A stretch of DNA of 64,000 nt from Pseudomonas sp. stari2 (GTDB lineage Bacteria; Pseudomonadota; Gammaproteobacteria; Pseudomonadales; Pseudomonadaceae), in NCBI RefSeq assembly GCF_040760005.1, contig NZ_CP099760.1, positions 3,529,501 to 3,593,500 of the forward strand, written 5' to 3'. The translations under genes and the position numbers were made by a program. The notes under the pieces were generated by a model. The model ran no database searches. It was given only the letters and a program-made list of their open reading frames with translations, and was not told where the DNA came from. Positions 53,569 to 63,085 of the stretch are shown here, in pieces (the stretch's first letter is position 1; each line of letters opens with the position of its first letter).

Positions 53569-55203
53569 ATGAACAGCTTGCGCAGTGTGTCGATCAGCCG
53601 ACGCTTGTGGCTCATCTTGATTGTGGCGGTGGTCATGCTGCTGACCCTGGGCCTGTTGATGCTCAAGCAGATCCACGATGACCTGTATCACGCCAAGGCC
53701 CAGAAAACCCAGCATGTGGTGCAGACCGCCAGCGGTTTGCTGACCTATTACCAGAGCCTGGAAGCGGCGGGAACCCTGACCCGCGACGCCGCGCAGAAGC
53801 AGGCGCTGACGGCGATTCGCGGCCTGCGTTATGACCAGAACGATTACTTCTGGATCAACGATCTCACGCCCGTGATGGTCATGCACCCAACCAATCCGAA
53901 GCTCGAAGGCCAGAACCTCTCGGCGATCCGCGACCCGGACGGTTTTGCAGTGTTCAACGAGATGGTTGCCATCGCCAAATCCAAGGGCGCCGGGATGGTC
54001 GACTACCGTTGGCCGAAACCCGGTGCCAGTGAACCGGTGGCCAAGACCTCCTACGTGAAACTGTTCGAGCCATGGGGTTGGGTGCTGGGTTCCGGCGTGT
54101 ACGTCGACGATGTGCAGGCTGAGTTTCAGGGCCAGGTGATCAAGGCTTCCGTTGTCGGTCTGTTGATTGCACTGATCATGGGCGTGCTGGTGATCCTGAT
54201 TGCCCGCAGCATCGTTCGCCCGTTGCAGGAAACCGTGAACGCCATGGCCAACATTGCCAGCGGCGAAAGCGACCTGACCCGCAGCCTCGATACCCATGGC
54301 CAGGACGAAGTCACGCAACTGGCCCATCACTTCAATGCCTTCACCGCCAAGCTGCGCCGGGTGATCGGCGATTTGCAGGTGTCGGCCAGCGCGCTGGGCC
54401 AGTCCTCCACTGAACTGGGCAACGACGCGAGTCAGGCCCAGCAACGCAGCCAGCAACAATCGCAGCAGATGGAGCTGGTGGCGACGGCCATCAACGAAGT
54501 CACCTACGGCGTGCAGGATGTGGCGAAGAACGCCGAGCATGCCGCCAACGAAATGCGCGATGCCGAAGCTCAGGCGCAGCAGGGCCAGATCAACATCGAC
54601 GGCAGCCTGCAACAGATCGACAAATTGTCCGGCACCATCGATCAGGCGGTCGAAGTCATTCGTACTTTGGCGACCGAAAGCACGCAGATCGGCAGTGTCC
54701 TGGAGGTGATCCGCTCGATTGCCGAACAGACCAACCTGCTGGCACTCAACGCCGCCATCGAAGCCGCCCGCGCCGGCGAACAGGGCCGTGGTTTTGCCGT
54801 GGTGGCCGATGAGGTTCGCCTGCTGGCACAGCGCACACAGAAATCCACGGCGGAAATCCAGTCAATGATCGAGCGCCTGCAAAATCATTCTGAAGCCGCG
54901 GTGAAAGTGATCGGCGACAGCAGCAAGGCCTCGCAGCTGACCATCGAGCAGGCCGGACTGGCCGGTGCGAGCCTCAATGCGATCGGCCAGGCGCTGCGCA
55001 ACCTCAACGGTCTGAATGCGTCGATCGCCAGTGCGACCCTGCAACAGGCGCACGTGGTCGAGGACATCAACCAGAACGTCACCCAGGCTGCCGGCCTGTC
55101 CCACAGCACCGCACTGGCTGCCGAGCAGTCGAGCGCCGCCAGCGTTCGGCTCGGCCAGTTGAGCGAGCAACTGAACGGTTTGCTGCGCCAGTTCCGCGTC
55201 TGA
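53569..55203 (+). CDS. Methyl-accepting chemotaxis protein with sCache domain
   Basis: This 544-residue chemoreceptor has membrane segments at about 13-32 and 190-213. The periplasmic part between them is a single-Cache (sCache_2) domain with [16 protein letters not shown] and [21 protein letters not shown] and a long coiled-coil signalling domain follow, with the highly conserved hairpin tip [20 protein letters not shown]. sCache sensors often bind organic acids such as propionate or pyruvate. The ligand here is not known. Confidence 0.93.
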   Translation: MNSLRSVSISRRLWLILIVAVVMLLTLGLLMLKQIHDDLYHAKAQKTQHVVQTASGLLTYYQSLEAAGTLTRDAAQKQALTAIRGLRYDQNDYFWINDLTPVMVMHPTNPKLEGQNLSAIRDPDGFAVFNEMVAIAKSKGAGMVDYRWPKPGASEPVAKTSYVKLFEPWGWVLGSGVYVDDVQAEFQGQVIKASVVGLLIALIMGVLVILIARSIVRPLQETVNAMANIASGESDLTRSLDTHGQDEVTQLAHHFNAFTAKLRRVIGDLQVSASALGQSSTELGNDASQAQQRSQQQSQQMELVATAINEVTYGVQDVAKNAEHAANEMRDAEAQAQQGQINIDGSLQQIDKLSGTIDQAVEVIRTLATESTQIGSVLEVIRSIAEQTNLLALNAAIEAARAGEQGRGFAVVADEVRLLAQRTQKSTAEIQSMIERLQNHSEAAVKVIGDSSKASQLTIEQAGLAGASLNAIGQALRNLNGLNASIASATLQQAHVVEDINQNVTQAAGLSHSTALAAEQSSAASVRLGQLSEQLNGLLRQFRV

Positions 55204-55212
55204 CGCTCTCAG

Positions 55213-55242
55213 CCTGTGGGAGGCTCACTCCCACAGGTTTTT
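55213..55242 (+). terminator. Terminator after chemoreceptor gene
   Basis: The perfect stem CCTGTGGGAG / CTCCCACAGG has a GCTCA loop and is followed by TTTTT. Confidence 0.85.
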
Positions 55243-55285
55243 GGGTACAATCCGCCCCCTCTTCTACTCCCTCCAAGGATCTTGC

Positions 55286-55849
55286 ATGTCCGGGCTCGAA
55301 CTGTTTGCCGCCGCCCTCGGTGTGATCGCCGTCTGGCTGACGGTCAAACAGAACCCCTGGTGCTGGCCGATCGGGCTGGTAATGGTCTTGCTCTACAGCT
55401 GGGTCTTCTTCGAGGTGAAGCTGTATTCGGACATGTTGCTGCAGGTGGTTTACGCCGCGCTGCAAGTCTACGGCTGGTGGCAATGGACCCGGGCCGGGAC
55501 GATGCATGACGGGCGTGAGGTCAGCCGGCTCGACTCCCGTTCGATTCTGCAAGGACTGGCCATCGGCGCCGCCGGCAGCCTTTTGCTGGGCGCCGCCATG
55601 GCGCACTGGACCGATGCCGCGCAGCCTTGGCTCGACGCGGCGTTGACCGCTTTCAGCCTGGTCGCGCAATTCTGGATGGCGCACAAGCGCCTGCAATGCT
55701 GGGCACTGTGGTTCGTGCTGGATGTGATCTTTGTCGGCCTGTTTCTTTACAAAGACCTTTACCTCACCGCTGCGCTGTACGCCCTGTTCACCCTGATCGC
55801 GGTGCAGGGCTGGCGGGAATGGCGCGCCGATCCGGCGTTGCGCACATGA
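55286..55849 (+). CDS. pnuC: Nicotinamide riboside transporter PnuC
   Basis: This 187-residue inner-membrane protein has seven predicted segments of the PnuC type: NPWCWPIGLVMVLLYSWVFF, YSDMLLQVVYAALQVYGWWQ and ALWFVLDVIFVGLFLYKDLY. PnuC moves nicotinamide riboside by facilitated diffusion and depends on trapping by phosphorylation. The next gene encodes that kinase type and its ATG overlaps this stop (ATGA), which supports a nicotinamide riboside rather than thiamine substrate. Confidence 0.9.
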   Translation: MSGLELFAAALGVIAVWLTVKQNPWCWPIGLVMVLLYSWVFFEVKLYSDMLLQVVYAALQVYGWWQWTRAGTMHDGREVSRLDSRSILQGLAIGAAGSLLLGAAMAHWTDAAQPWLDAALTAFSLVAQFWMAHKRLQCWALWFVLDVIFVGLFLYKDLYLTAALYALFTLIAVQGWREWRADPALRT

Positions 55850-56370
55850 AAGTCGTTGTTCTGACCGGGCCGGAATCCACCGGCAAGAGCTGGCTGGCGG
55901 CCGGGCTGCAGCAACAGTTCGGCGGTTTGCGGGTGGATGAGTACGTGCGCTGGTTCATCGAGCAGAATCCCCGGGATACCTGCCTCGCAGACATTCCTGA
56001 AATTGCTCGCGGCCAATTGCAGTGGGAAGACGAGGCGCGAGCGCAGCAGCCTTCGTTGCTGATTCTAGACACTCATCTGTTGAGCAACATTCTCTGGAGC
56101 CAGACGCTGTTCGGGGACTGTCCCGACTGGCTGGAACCGGAACTGCTGGCGCGTCATTACGACCTGCACCTGTTGCTGTCCCCGGAGCAGATCGACTGGA
56201 CCAACGATGGCCAGCGCTGCCAGCCGCAGTTGAGTGAACGACTGGCGTTCTACGACGCCACAAAGGTCTGGCTGGAGCAGCATCGCCAACCGGTCCGGAT
56301 CATTCAGGGCGACTGGGCGGCACGGCAGATTCAGGCCTTCGACGCCGTGCGAAACCTGCTGGAAGATTGA
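55846..56370 (+). CDS. NadR-like ribosylnicotinamide kinase
   Basis: This 174-residue ATPase corresponds to the kinase domain of NadR alone. The P-loop is GPESTGKSWLA. It also has VDEYVRWFIEQN and LLILDTHLLSNILWSQTLFG, and a C-terminal LQ-type helix. It phosphorylates nicotinamide riboside to NMN. The helix-turn-helix and adenylyltransferase domains of full NadR are absent. It is coupled by a 4-base overlap to pnuC, so uptake and phosphorylation are encoded together. Confidence 0.85.
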   Translation: MKVVVLTGPESTGKSWLAAGLQQQFGGLRVDEYVRWFIEQNPRDTCLADIPEIARGQLQWEDEARAQQPSLLILDTHLLSNILWSQTLFGDCPDWLEPELLARHYDLHLLLSPEQIDWTNDGQRCQPQLSERLAFYDATKVWLEQHRQPVRIIQGDWAARQIQAFDAVRNLLED

Positions 56371-56485
56371 GCCCGTTTCCCGGGGGCGGGTTCCCCTGTT
56401 TTGGGGCCAAAGTGTCCGATCCTGAAACACTCCCTCGGGTGCAAAGTGCCCGTCTCAACGGCCTTCATCGCTTTGTCACCCGACT

Positions 56486-56503
56486 TGTTACACCTTTGAA
56501 ACA
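56486..56503. promoter_or_regulatory. Upstream palindromic site 1 of fap operon
   Basis: TGTTACACCTTTGAAACA matches site 2 (56568-56585) at 14 of 18 positions. The two sites start 82 bases apart, close to eight helical turns. Together they may form a tandem upstream activating sequence for a sigma-54 activator. Confidence 0.5.
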
Positions 56504-56567
56504 CCTGCTCGCAAACCCTTGTTCCAGAGCTTTGCAATGGGTATGGGCGCTTGTACCGATGGCGCGT

Positions 56568-56585
56568 TGTTTCAATGTTGAAACA
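56568..56585. promoter_or_regulatory. Upstream palindromic site 2 of fap operon
   Basis: TGTTTCAATGTTGAAACA is a perfect inverted repeat (8-bp arms, 2-bp centre), about 65 bases upstream of the -24 element. A dimeric activator such as the product of 61760-63085 could bind here. A third, weaker TGT...GAAACA site lies at 56413-56429. Confidence 0.6.
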
Positions 56586-56649
56586 GCATTTGTATCAGCG
56601 CTGCATACCTTCGAGCCAACCTGTTGAAATCCAAGAACATTTAAAAACC

Positions 56650-56663
56650 GGCACAGCTTTCGC
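56650..56663 (+). promoter_or_regulatory. Sigma-54 (-24/-12) promoter of fap operon
   Basis: GGCACAGCTTTCGC has the GG-N10-GC spacing of RpoN promoters (GG at 56650-56651, GC at 56662-56663). It differs from the consensus in the T-T before GC. The start would be near 56675, about 43 bases before fapA. Confidence 0.65.
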
Positions 56664-56717
56664 TCTCTCCTTCACAACGCTGACTAGGGCCAGCCCACTG
56701 AAGAAGGAATTGCCGCC

Positions 56718-57167
56718 GTGGGAAACATCAACAAAGCCTTTACCTGCCTTCTGCTGATCGGATCTGCAGCCAGCACGTTCCTCAGTTTCAACGTTCAGGC
56801 CGAGGGCAATGGCGTGATCGTTCTCAATCGCGACGTACAGCCAATTCCGATCGGACGTAGCGCTCCGGGCAAGGACCCTTACCCGACCACCGTGAATGCC
56901 AACCCTTCCGGCCGCATCGACCAGGCAATGACCAGCACCGAACTCAATGACGGTGAATTTGCCAGTGTAGCCAGTGGCTCATCGATCCGCGGCAACATGG
57001 CAGTTGGCTCCAACCTGCCAGGCACCAACGTCCTGACCAACCCGAATGGCCTGCCCGGTATGAGCGCCGGCCATGGTGGCGGCGGTGGCGGCACGATCTC
57101 CAACACCATCAACCGCTCGCTCAGCAGTGGTCTGGCTCCGCTGACCCGCATGGCCGGAGGCCAATGA
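56718..57167 (+). CDS. fapA: Functional amyloid accessory protein FapA
   Basis: This 149-residue secreted protein is the first gene of the fap operon. It has a signal peptide (cleaved after VQA, about residue 29) and a disordered, Gly/Asn-rich mature part (GHGGGGGGTISNTINRSLSS). FapA is believed to act as a chaperone-like modulator of FapC fibril formation. The start is a GTG at 56718 preceded by AAGAAGGAA; an ATG start is not available. The order FapA-B-C-D-E-F is complete downstream. Confidence 0.9.
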   Translation: MGNINKAFTCLLLIGSAASTFLSFNVQAEGNGVIVLNRDVQPIPIGRSAPGKDPYPTTVNANPSGRIDQAMTSTELNDGEFASVASGSSIRGNMAVGSNLPGTNVLTNPNGLPGMSAGHGGGGGGTISNTINRSLSSGLAPLTRMAGGQ

Positions 57168-57168
57168 G

Positions 57169-57738
57169 ATGAATCGTTCCCTGCTCCTTTTGGCACTGCT
57201 TGGCTGCACCAGTGTAATGGCCGACCCAAGCGCCGTGGACAGCGCCAACATTCAGAATTCCGGCGTGCAGTACAACGGTAACTTCAACGTCAACCAGGCC
57301 GCCGGCGACCAACAGCAACAAGCAAACGTCAAGTCGATCGCCATTGGCACGTCAGCCAGTGCTACCACCAGCATTCACCAAAAACTCGATACACCGGCCG
57401 ACCGCTCGATCAATGCGAGCTCCACAATCGGCGGCACCTCATTCAGTAACGGCAACGGCGCACTGGGCGTGAACCAGGGTTCCGGGGCCAACAACCAGAT
57501 GGCCAACGCCATGCGTATCAGCATCAGTGCTGCACCGCAGAGCGTTGACGATAGCGCCCTTTCCCAACAGAACGTGGCGCTGTTACCGAGCTCAGGAGCA
57601 ACTGGCACCCCCGGCAGTCGCCAGGTCACGACAAGTGATCAGGCCTTCACCGGCAGTCGCGGGGTTATCCAGGTGAACCAGAGTGCCGGGGTGGGGAACC
57701 GAATGGCTAACACCCTGAGCATCCGGGTCGCTGACTGA
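57169..57738 (+). CDS. fapB: Minor amyloid subunit / nucleator FapB
   Basis: This 189-residue secreted amyloid protein has a signal peptide (cleaved near VMA, about residue 18). It has repeats related to FapC: VQYNGNFNVNQAAGDQQQQ, GNGALGVNQGSGANNQMAN and SRGVIQVNQSAGVGNRMAN. FapB is the presumed nucleator for FapC fibres. It begins one base after the fapA stop. Confidence 0.92.
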   Translation: MNRSLLLLALLGCTSVMADPSAVDSANIQNSGVQYNGNFNVNQAAGDQQQQANVKSIAIGTSASATTSIHQKLDTPADRSINASSTIGGTSFSNGNGALGVNQGSGANNQMANAMRISISAAPQSVDDSALSQQNVALLPSSGATGTPGSRQVTTSDQAFTGSRGVIQVNQSAGVGNRMANTLSIRVAD

Positions 57739-57807
57739 CCCACACAAAGCAGTGCAATTAGAAAGTACCAACACTTAACCAACTAATAAGCACGACGGAG
57801 AAACACC

Positions 57808-58788
57808 ATGAAACCTACAATGGCTCTCAAACCACTGGTTTTCGCACTTGCAGCAGTGATGGCAATCGCAGCACAGGCAGGCGGTCGTGATGATCACGGT
57901 CATGGTCACGGTCACGGTCCAAAAGGCCCAACTCTGGAAGAACTGCTGCAAATCACCGCCGGTGCAGGCGCTGCGGTCATCGACCAGCAAACCAGTGAAG
58001 GCAACGGGGTGCTGAACCAAGGTACCAACAACAATGCCAACGCCACCAACGCTGTCAACGGTGCCAACGGCAACATTGGCATGAACAACGCCGCAGGCGA
58101 TGGTAACCAGCAAGACAACGCCGCTGCTTTGGCAACTGCTGACGAAAGCTTCATCTTCGGCGCAGCGGTTTCCGCATCCAGCGCCACTCAAATCAACGCC
58201 AACAATGGTGTCGCCAACTACTCCAGCACTGCCAGCGCCAGCCTCAACAACGTCGGCAACGGTGGTTCGGGCAACATCGGCGTGAACAACGCTGCTGGCG
58301 ACTTCAACCAACAGAAAAACAACCTGGCAATCGCTGTATCCGGTGGTCGTGTAGCTAATGCCGCCGCTGCTGCCAACCAAAGCTCCACTGGCCTGGGTGT
58401 CTCCAACTACGGCACACAAACCTACAAAAAAGATACCCTCACCGGTACTTTCAACGCAGCAGGTGTGTTCGTCGCCAAAGGCACCGCTACCATCGAAGAC
58501 AACGATCATGGTCATGGTCACGGCTACGGCAACGACAATCGTGGCCATGGCGACGACAGAGATCAAAAAGCCAAGTTTGAAGCCGTGGGTGTCTTCGGTC
58601 TGGCTGGCGTGACCACTCAACAAGTGCTGACCCCAGACGGCTGGAAAAACCCTGTCACCAACACTGCCAGTATGAACAACGTAGGCAACAACTGGTCGGG
58701 TAACGGTGGCTTCAACAACGCCGCCGGTGTTGGCAACCAACAAAGCAACTCGCTGTCCATCGCTGCAGGTTGCAAAGCCTGCATGTAA
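57808..58788 (+). CDS. fapC: Major functional amyloid subunit FapC
   Basis: This 326-residue amyloid fibre subunit has a signal peptide of about 24 residues. Three imperfect repeats (about 66-104, 133-171 and 285-315) share GNIG-NNAAGD-NQQ-N, the amyloid core signature. Linkers separate them. The long second linker contains a His/Gly/Asp tract (DNDHGHGHGYGNDNRGHGDD, 231-250), and another His-Gly tract lies after the signal peptide (30-37). The C-terminus carries the conserved CxxC (GCKACM, 322-325). RNA hairpin 58804-58825 follows the stop. Confidence 0.96.
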   Translation: MKPTMALKPLVFALAAVMAIAAQAGGRDDHGHGHGHGPKGPTLEELLQITAGAGAAVIDQQTSEGNGVLNQGTNNNANATNAVNGANGNIGMNNAAGDGNQQDNAAALATADESFIFGAAVSASSATQINANNGVANYSSTASASLNNVGNGGSGNIGVNNAAGDFNQQKNNLAIAVSGGRVANAAAAANQSSTGLGVSNYGTQTYKKDTLTGTFNAAGVFVAKGTATIEDNDHGHGHGYGNDNRGHGDDRDQKAKFEAVGVFGLAGVTTQQVLTPDGWKNPVTNTASMNNVGNNWSGNGGFNNAAGVGNQQSNSLSIAAGCKACM

Positions 58789-58803
58789 TCGCGATCGAAA
58801 CGA

Positions 58804-58825
58804 AAGCCCCGGAAACGGGGCTTTT
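58804..58825 (+). terminator. Hairpin between fapC and fapD
   Basis: The perfect 8-bp stem AAGCCCCG / CGGGGCTT has a GAAA tetraloop and is followed by TT, just after fapC. A partial terminator here would lower fapDEF relative to fapABC. Confidence 0.7.
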
Positions 58826-58851
58826 CCTCAGTCCGAAAAGGCGTATCGATC

Positions 58852-59532
58852 ATGCGTAAGACTACCCTCCTCGCTCTGCTTTGCCTGTCTGGCCTGACCC
58901 AGGCCGCCCAGATGCCCGTGGCTGCCCTGCCCGGTGGCACCCTCATCTACAAGCACGTGCAAAGCATTCGAGAACGCAAGTTTTCCGACATCGTCGAACA
59001 AAAAACCGATTTCAGCTGCGGCGCCGCCGCTCTGGCAACGGTACTACGCCAGGCTTATTGGCTCGACGTCGATGAAGAGCACATCATCAAAGGCATGCTG
59101 GTCAATTCCGACCAGGAGCTGGTCCGTACACAGGGCTTCTCCATGCTGGACATGAAGCGCTACATAGAAAGCATCGGAATGCGCGCCAGGGGCTACAAGA
59201 TCCCGCCGGAAAAACTCGACGCGGTCACTATCCCGGTGGTGGTACTGATGGAAATTCGCGGCTACAAGCATTTCGTGGTGTTGCAGCGGGCGGACAAGGA
59301 TTGGGTCTACATCGCAGACCCGGTCTTAGGGCACAAACGCTACAACCATGATGACTTTGTCAAAGGTTGGAACGGCATCGTTTTTGCGATCGTCGGCCCC
59401 GGATACGACAAGACCAATGCACTACGCAGTCCTCCGGTACCGCTGACCGCCAAGAACAAGCTGGATACTTTCAATCCCGTCAAAGATGCTGAATTGATGG
59501 ACTTCGGGTTCATACAGAGCGACTTCTTTTAA
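58852..59532 (+). CDS. fapD: FapD, C39-family cysteine peptidase of amyloid export
   Basis: This 226-residue protein has a signal peptide (cleaved after TQA, about residue 19) and a C39-like papain fold. The Cys is in TDFSCGAAALATVLRQAYW (about residue 52), the His in YKHFVVLQR and an Asp in YIADPVLG. FapD is required for FapC secretion and probably processes a Fap component. The position between fapC and fapE is standard. Confidence 0.93.
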   Translation: MRKTTLLALLCLSGLTQAAQMPVAALPGGTLIYKHVQSIRERKFSDIVEQKTDFSCGAAALATVLRQAYWLDVDEEHIIKGMLVNSDQELVRTQGFSMLDMKRYIESIGMRARGYKIPPEKLDAVTIPVVVLMEIRGYKHFVVLQRADKDWVYIADPVLGHKRYNHDDFVKGWNGIVFAIVGPGYDKTNALRSPPVPLTAKNKLDTFNPVKDAELMDFGFIQSDFF

Positions 59533-59576
59533 TCGCCGATTATAAAGAGTGGGGCTGGATGTCCCGGGAGCAGCAG

Positions 59577-60323
59577 ATGAAAACCTCATACTGGCTGGCC
59601 GCCGCCTGCCTGGCAGCGAGCGCATCAGGCTATGCCAATGCAGGATTCAAACCCATCGAAATCCAGGATCAGGAGCTGGCTCAGCTTCGCGGTCGTTACA
59701 TCATGCCGGGCCGGATTATCAGCTTCGGTATTGTCATGAGCAGTACCTGGCGCAACGCCAGCGGAGATCTGATCGGGGCTACGTCCTCGATGCAATTGCA
59801 GGCGGCAACCGTAAAACCCGAATTCTATGTCTCAACCATCAAGGAAACCGGCAACGGCAGCACCCTGCAAACGGGTACCGGTACAGTCGTTGGTGGCGCG
59901 GGACTCAACAGTTCCCAAGGCGTGACCCAAAGCGTTCGCGCCGCCGGTGACGGCAACTCGGCCTATAACAACGTTGCGATCAACGTTTCCGAGGCCAACC
60001 AGGCACCGGCACTGGTACCGGCCCAGGGGCAAGCCTTGATGGCCGGACAAACAATCTCCGGCAGCAATGCGGCCGGTAGCGTCGCGGTTTCCGCCACCGG
60101 TGGTGGCGTGCAAATGGCCATCCAGGCCGCAGGCAACCAGGGCACCGCCCTGCAACAAGTGGCCCAAGGCGGGCTGCTGCAAAATACGCGTTTGCTGGGT
60201 AATTCGAACGTCGTCAACAACCTGACAACGCTTAACGTTGTCCTTAACAATAACGGCATGAGCGCCGGAGCGCTCGATTGCAATCTGAGTCAACTTAGAG
60301 CACTACGCAACATCGGATATTGA
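59577..60323 (+). CDS. fapE: FapE, fibre-associated Fap protein
   Basis: This 248-residue secreted protein has a signal peptide (cleaved after ANA, about residue 21). It has Gly/Asn/Ser-rich repeats ([57 protein letters not shown]) and a C-terminal Cys. FapE is found in small amounts in Fap fibres. The start at 59577 has a GGGAG site upstream; an ATG at 59559 is an alternative. Confidence 0.9.
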   Translation: MKTSYWLAAACLAASASGYANAGFKPIEIQDQELAQLRGRYIMPGRIISFGIVMSSTWRNASGDLIGATSSMQLQAATVKPEFYVSTIKETGNGSTLQTGTGTVVGGAGLNSSQGVTQSVRAAGDGNSAYNNVAINVSEANQAPALVPAQGQALMAGQTISGSNAAGSVAVSATGGGVQMAIQAAGNQGTALQQVAQGGLLQNTRLLGNSNVVNNLTTLNVVLNNNGMSAGALDCNLSQLRALRNIGY

Positions 60324-60370
60324 ACTACGCTGAGTCTCGATCATTAGCCTTAAAAAGGGACGGCTTATTC

Positions 60371-61678
60371 ATGTATCGATCAGTATCACTGCGTGCCGCT
60401 GTTTGTCTGAGTACTCTTCTCCCCGCGGCGATGCTGCAAGCAGCACCCGATGCGGATGTGGAAACCTTGAAACGGGAGCTTCTGGAGCTTAAGCAACGAT
60501 ACGAAGTGCAACAGAAAGCCCTGGCGGTACTCGAACAACGGGTCCGCCAGGTAGAAGATCAACCGGCTTCACCACCACCCAAGCGTCTGGCCAAGTCGCC
60601 AGCGGACATGAAAGGCAATCCCAAAGTGGCCACCGGCACCGGGGCCGCAGCAGCGTCGGGGGGTGCAGCCGGTGGCAGTGGGGCTTCTTACGGGCAGTCA
60701 CTGGCCGATGACTCGCAACCGGCACAGAGTGTGTCCAACCTGTACGACGAGGCCAGCGGCTTCTTCGGCGGTGGCAAGTTCAGCTTTGAAACCGGTATTA
60801 CCTATTCGCGTTATGACACGCGCCAGTTGATTCTCAACGGTTTCCTGGCACTGGATTCGATCTTCCTGGGCAATATCAACCTCGACCGGATCAAGGCCGA
60901 CACCTGGACCCTCGACCTGACGGGCCGCTATAACTTCGACAACCGCTGGCAATTCGACCTGAACGTGCCGGTGGTGTACCGAGAGTCGACTTATCAGTCC
61001 GGTGGCGGCAACGGTGGTGCCTCCAACGTCACCACCGAACAGGACGTCAGTCGCGACCCAACCCTTGGCGACGTCAACTTCGGCATCGCCTACAAGTTCC
61101 TGGACGAATCGGTCAATTCGCCGGATGCAGTGGTGTCCTTGCGCATCAAAGCCCCTACGGGCAAGGACCCTTTCGGTATCAAACTGCGCAAGACAGACGC
61201 CAACAGCAACCTCTTCGTGCCTGACACCCTGCCCACCGGCAACGGCGTCTGGTCGATTACACCGGGCATCTCGCTGGTCAAGACATATGACCCTGCCGTG
61301 CTCTTCGGTAGCCTGTCCTACACCCATAACCTGGAGGAGTCATTTGACGACATCAGTTCCACGGTCAACCAGAAAACACCGGGCAAGGTCCGGATCGGCG
61401 ACAGCTTCCAGATCGGTGCAGGCATAGCCTTCGCACTCAACGAAAAAATGAGTATGTCGTTCTCGGTTTCCGACCTTGTACAACGCCAGAGCAAGCTGAA
61501 ACAGGACGGCGGGTCCTGGGAATCGGTGGTATCCAGCGATGCCAACGCCGGTTATTTCAACGTCGGCATGACCATCGCGGCCACCGACAACCTGACCATC
61601 GTACCCAACCTGTCCATCGGCATGACCGACGATGCCCCGGACTTTTCCTTCAGCCTGAAATTCCCGTACTACTTCTAA
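60371..61678 (+). CDS. fapF: FapF outer-membrane amyloid secretion channel
   Basis: This 435-residue outer-membrane protein has a signal peptide (cleaved after LQA, about residue 24). An N-terminal coiled coil follows ([20 protein letters not shown] and onward, about 28-68), then a Gly/Ala linker and a C-terminal beta-barrel (from about 130) ending in Phe (FSLKFPYYF). FapF forms a trimeric 12-strand barrel through which FapB, FapC and FapE leave. It is the last gene of the operon and is followed by a strong terminator. Confidence 0.94.
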   Translation: MYRSVSLRAAVCLSTLLPAAMLQAAPDADVETLKRELLELKQRYEVQQKALAVLEQRVRQVEDQPASPPPKRLAKSPADMKGNPKVATGTGAAAASGGAAGGSGASYGQSLADDSQPAQSVSNLYDEASGFFGGGKFSFETGITYSRYDTRQLILNGFLALDSIFLGNINLDRIKADTWTLDLTGRYNFDNRWQFDLNVPVVYRESTYQSGGGNGGASNVTTEQDVSRDPTLGDVNFGIAYKFLDESVNSPDAVVSLRIKAPTGKDPFGIKLRKTDANSNLFVPDTLPTGNGVWSITPGISLVKTYDPAVLFGSLSYTHNLEESFDDISSTVNQKTPGKVRIGDSFQIGAGIAFALNEKMSMSFSVSDLVQRQSKLKQDGGSWESVVSSDANAGYFNVGMTIAATDNLTIVPNLSIGMTDDAPDFSFSLKFPYYF

Positions 61679-61691
61679 CCCGCCACACAAT

Positions 61692-61731
61692 GAAAAGGCC
61701 CGCTGCGACTTGCATCGCAGCGGGCCTTTTC
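61692..61731. terminator. Bidirectional terminator after fapF
   Basis: A 17-bp perfect stem (61692-61708 and 61715-61731) has a 6-base loop and A/T ends on both sides. It serves the convergent fap operon and the regulator gene. Confidence 0.9.
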
Positions 61732-61759
61732 AGCTTCTTGCCGGAAGAAGCACCGCGCC

Positions 61760-63085
61760 CTAGCGGATCTGGTGTTTGTGCAGCAAGCGATAGAACGTCG
61801 GCCGAGAGACGCCCAGCACTTTAGCGGCCACACTTAGATTGTCGCTGTGCCGGTTAAGCACATCGCATAACGCCTGGCGTTCAGCGCGGGTCTTGTAGTC
61901 TTCGAGGGTGCCCATCGGGGTGGCCAGCGACTGCTGACTGATCAGCCCCAGATCACGCGCCTCGATCTGCCGCCCCTCGGCCAGCACCAGTCCGCGACGC
62001 ACGCGGTTGGCCAGCTCACGGACATTGCCCGGCCAGTCGTGCTTACCCATGGCGATCAGCGCGTCCTCACTGAAGCTGCGAGGGCGACGACCGGTTTCGT
62101 GACTGTAGAAATGGGAAAAATGGTTGGCCAGCATTGACAGATCGCCATGACGCTCTCGCAACGGTGCAGTAACGACCTGCAGCACATTCAGCCGGTAGTA
62201 CAAATCCTCACGGAAGCGCTTTTTCTCGATCGCGGCTTCAAGGTCAACGTGGGTGGCCGCCAACACCCGGACATCCACCGGGATCGGCTGGCTGCCGCCG
62301 ACGCGTTCGATGTGTTTTTCCTGGAGGAAGCGCAGCAGATTGGCCTGCAGTTCCAGCGGCAGATCACCGATTTCGTCCAGAAACAGGGTGCCGCCGTTGG
62401 CCGCCTCGATGCGTCCGACCTTGCGCTGATGGGCGCCGGTGAACGCACCTTTTTCATGGCCGAACAGCTCGGACTGGATCAAATGTTCGGGAATCGCCCC
62501 GCAGTTGATGGCCACGAACGGTTTGCTATGGCGCTGCGATTGTCGATGCAGGGTACGGGCGACCAGTTCCTTGCCGGTGCCGCTTTCGCCGCGAATCAAT
62601 ACTGGCGACTCGGTGGGCGCAAGTTTGCTCAACAGCTTGCGCAATTCGCGGATCGGTTTGCTGTCACCCAGCAACTCGTGTTCCGGCTGGTCCACATGGA
62701 CATTGCCCTGGCCACGCAGGCGCGCCATGCCGAACGCCCGGCCGAGGGTGACCTGGACCCGCGACACGTCGAACGGCAAAGTATGAAAGTCGAAAAACCA
62801 TTCACAAACGAAGTCGCCAACGTTCTGCAGGCGCAGCACTTCCTGATTAAGAACCGCGATCCATTCCGCGCCACTGCGACTGATCAGTTCTTTGACCGAC
62901 TCGGGACGCTCCAGATGAAAAGGTTGCAAACGCAACAAGCCGACATCGCAACTTCGGTCGGCAGCATTTTCGAGGCTGCAACTGTCGACATCCCAGCCTG
63001 CCGCACGCAAACCGGGCAATAATCGGTGACAGTCGTCGCAGGGGTCGACTACCAACAAACGTCGTAACGCGGACGCTTCGATCAT
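61760..63085 (-). CDS. Sigma-54-dependent activator, VpsR/FleQ-like
   Basis: This 441-residue enhancer-binding protein has an N-terminal degenerate receiver or VpsR-type domain (about 1-130). A central AAA+ domain follows, with Walker A (IRGESGTGKELV), the sigma-54 contact loop GAFTGA (SELFGHEKGAFTGAHQR) and Walker B (GGTLFLDEIGDL). A Fis-type C-terminal helix-turn-helix (LSVAAKVLGVSRPTFYRLL) completes it. It converges on the fap operon, whose promoter has sigma-54 elements and paired palindromes, so it is the obvious local activator candidate. An AAGGA site precedes the ATG. Confidence 0.9.
   Translation of the reverse strand: MIEASALRRLLVVDPCDDCHRLLPGLRAAGWDVDSCSLENAADRSCDVGLLRLQPFHLERPESVKELISRSGAEWIAVLNQEVLRLQNVGDFVCEWFFDFHTLPFDVSRVQVTLGRAFGMARLRGQGNVHVDQPEHELLGDSKPIRELRKLLSKLAPTESPVLIRGESGTGKELVARTLHRQSQRHSKPFVAINCGAIPEHLIQSELFGHEKGAFTGAHQRKVGRIEAANGGTLFLDEIGDLPLELQANLLRFLQEKHIERVGGSQPIPVDVRVLAATHVDLEAAIEKKRFREDLYYRLNVLQVVTAPLRERHGDLSMLANHFSHFYSHETGRRPRSFSEDALIAMGKHDWPGNVRELANRVRRGLVLAEGRQIEARDLGLISQQSLATPMGTLEDYKTRAERQALCDVLNRHSDNLSVAAKVLGVSRPTFYRLLHKHQIR

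Noticed and set aside
57808..58788. Regularly repeated units inside fapC, considered as a tandem DNA repeat or CRISPR-like array
   Set aside because: The repetition is at the protein level (amyloid repeats), irregular in spacing and coding throughout.
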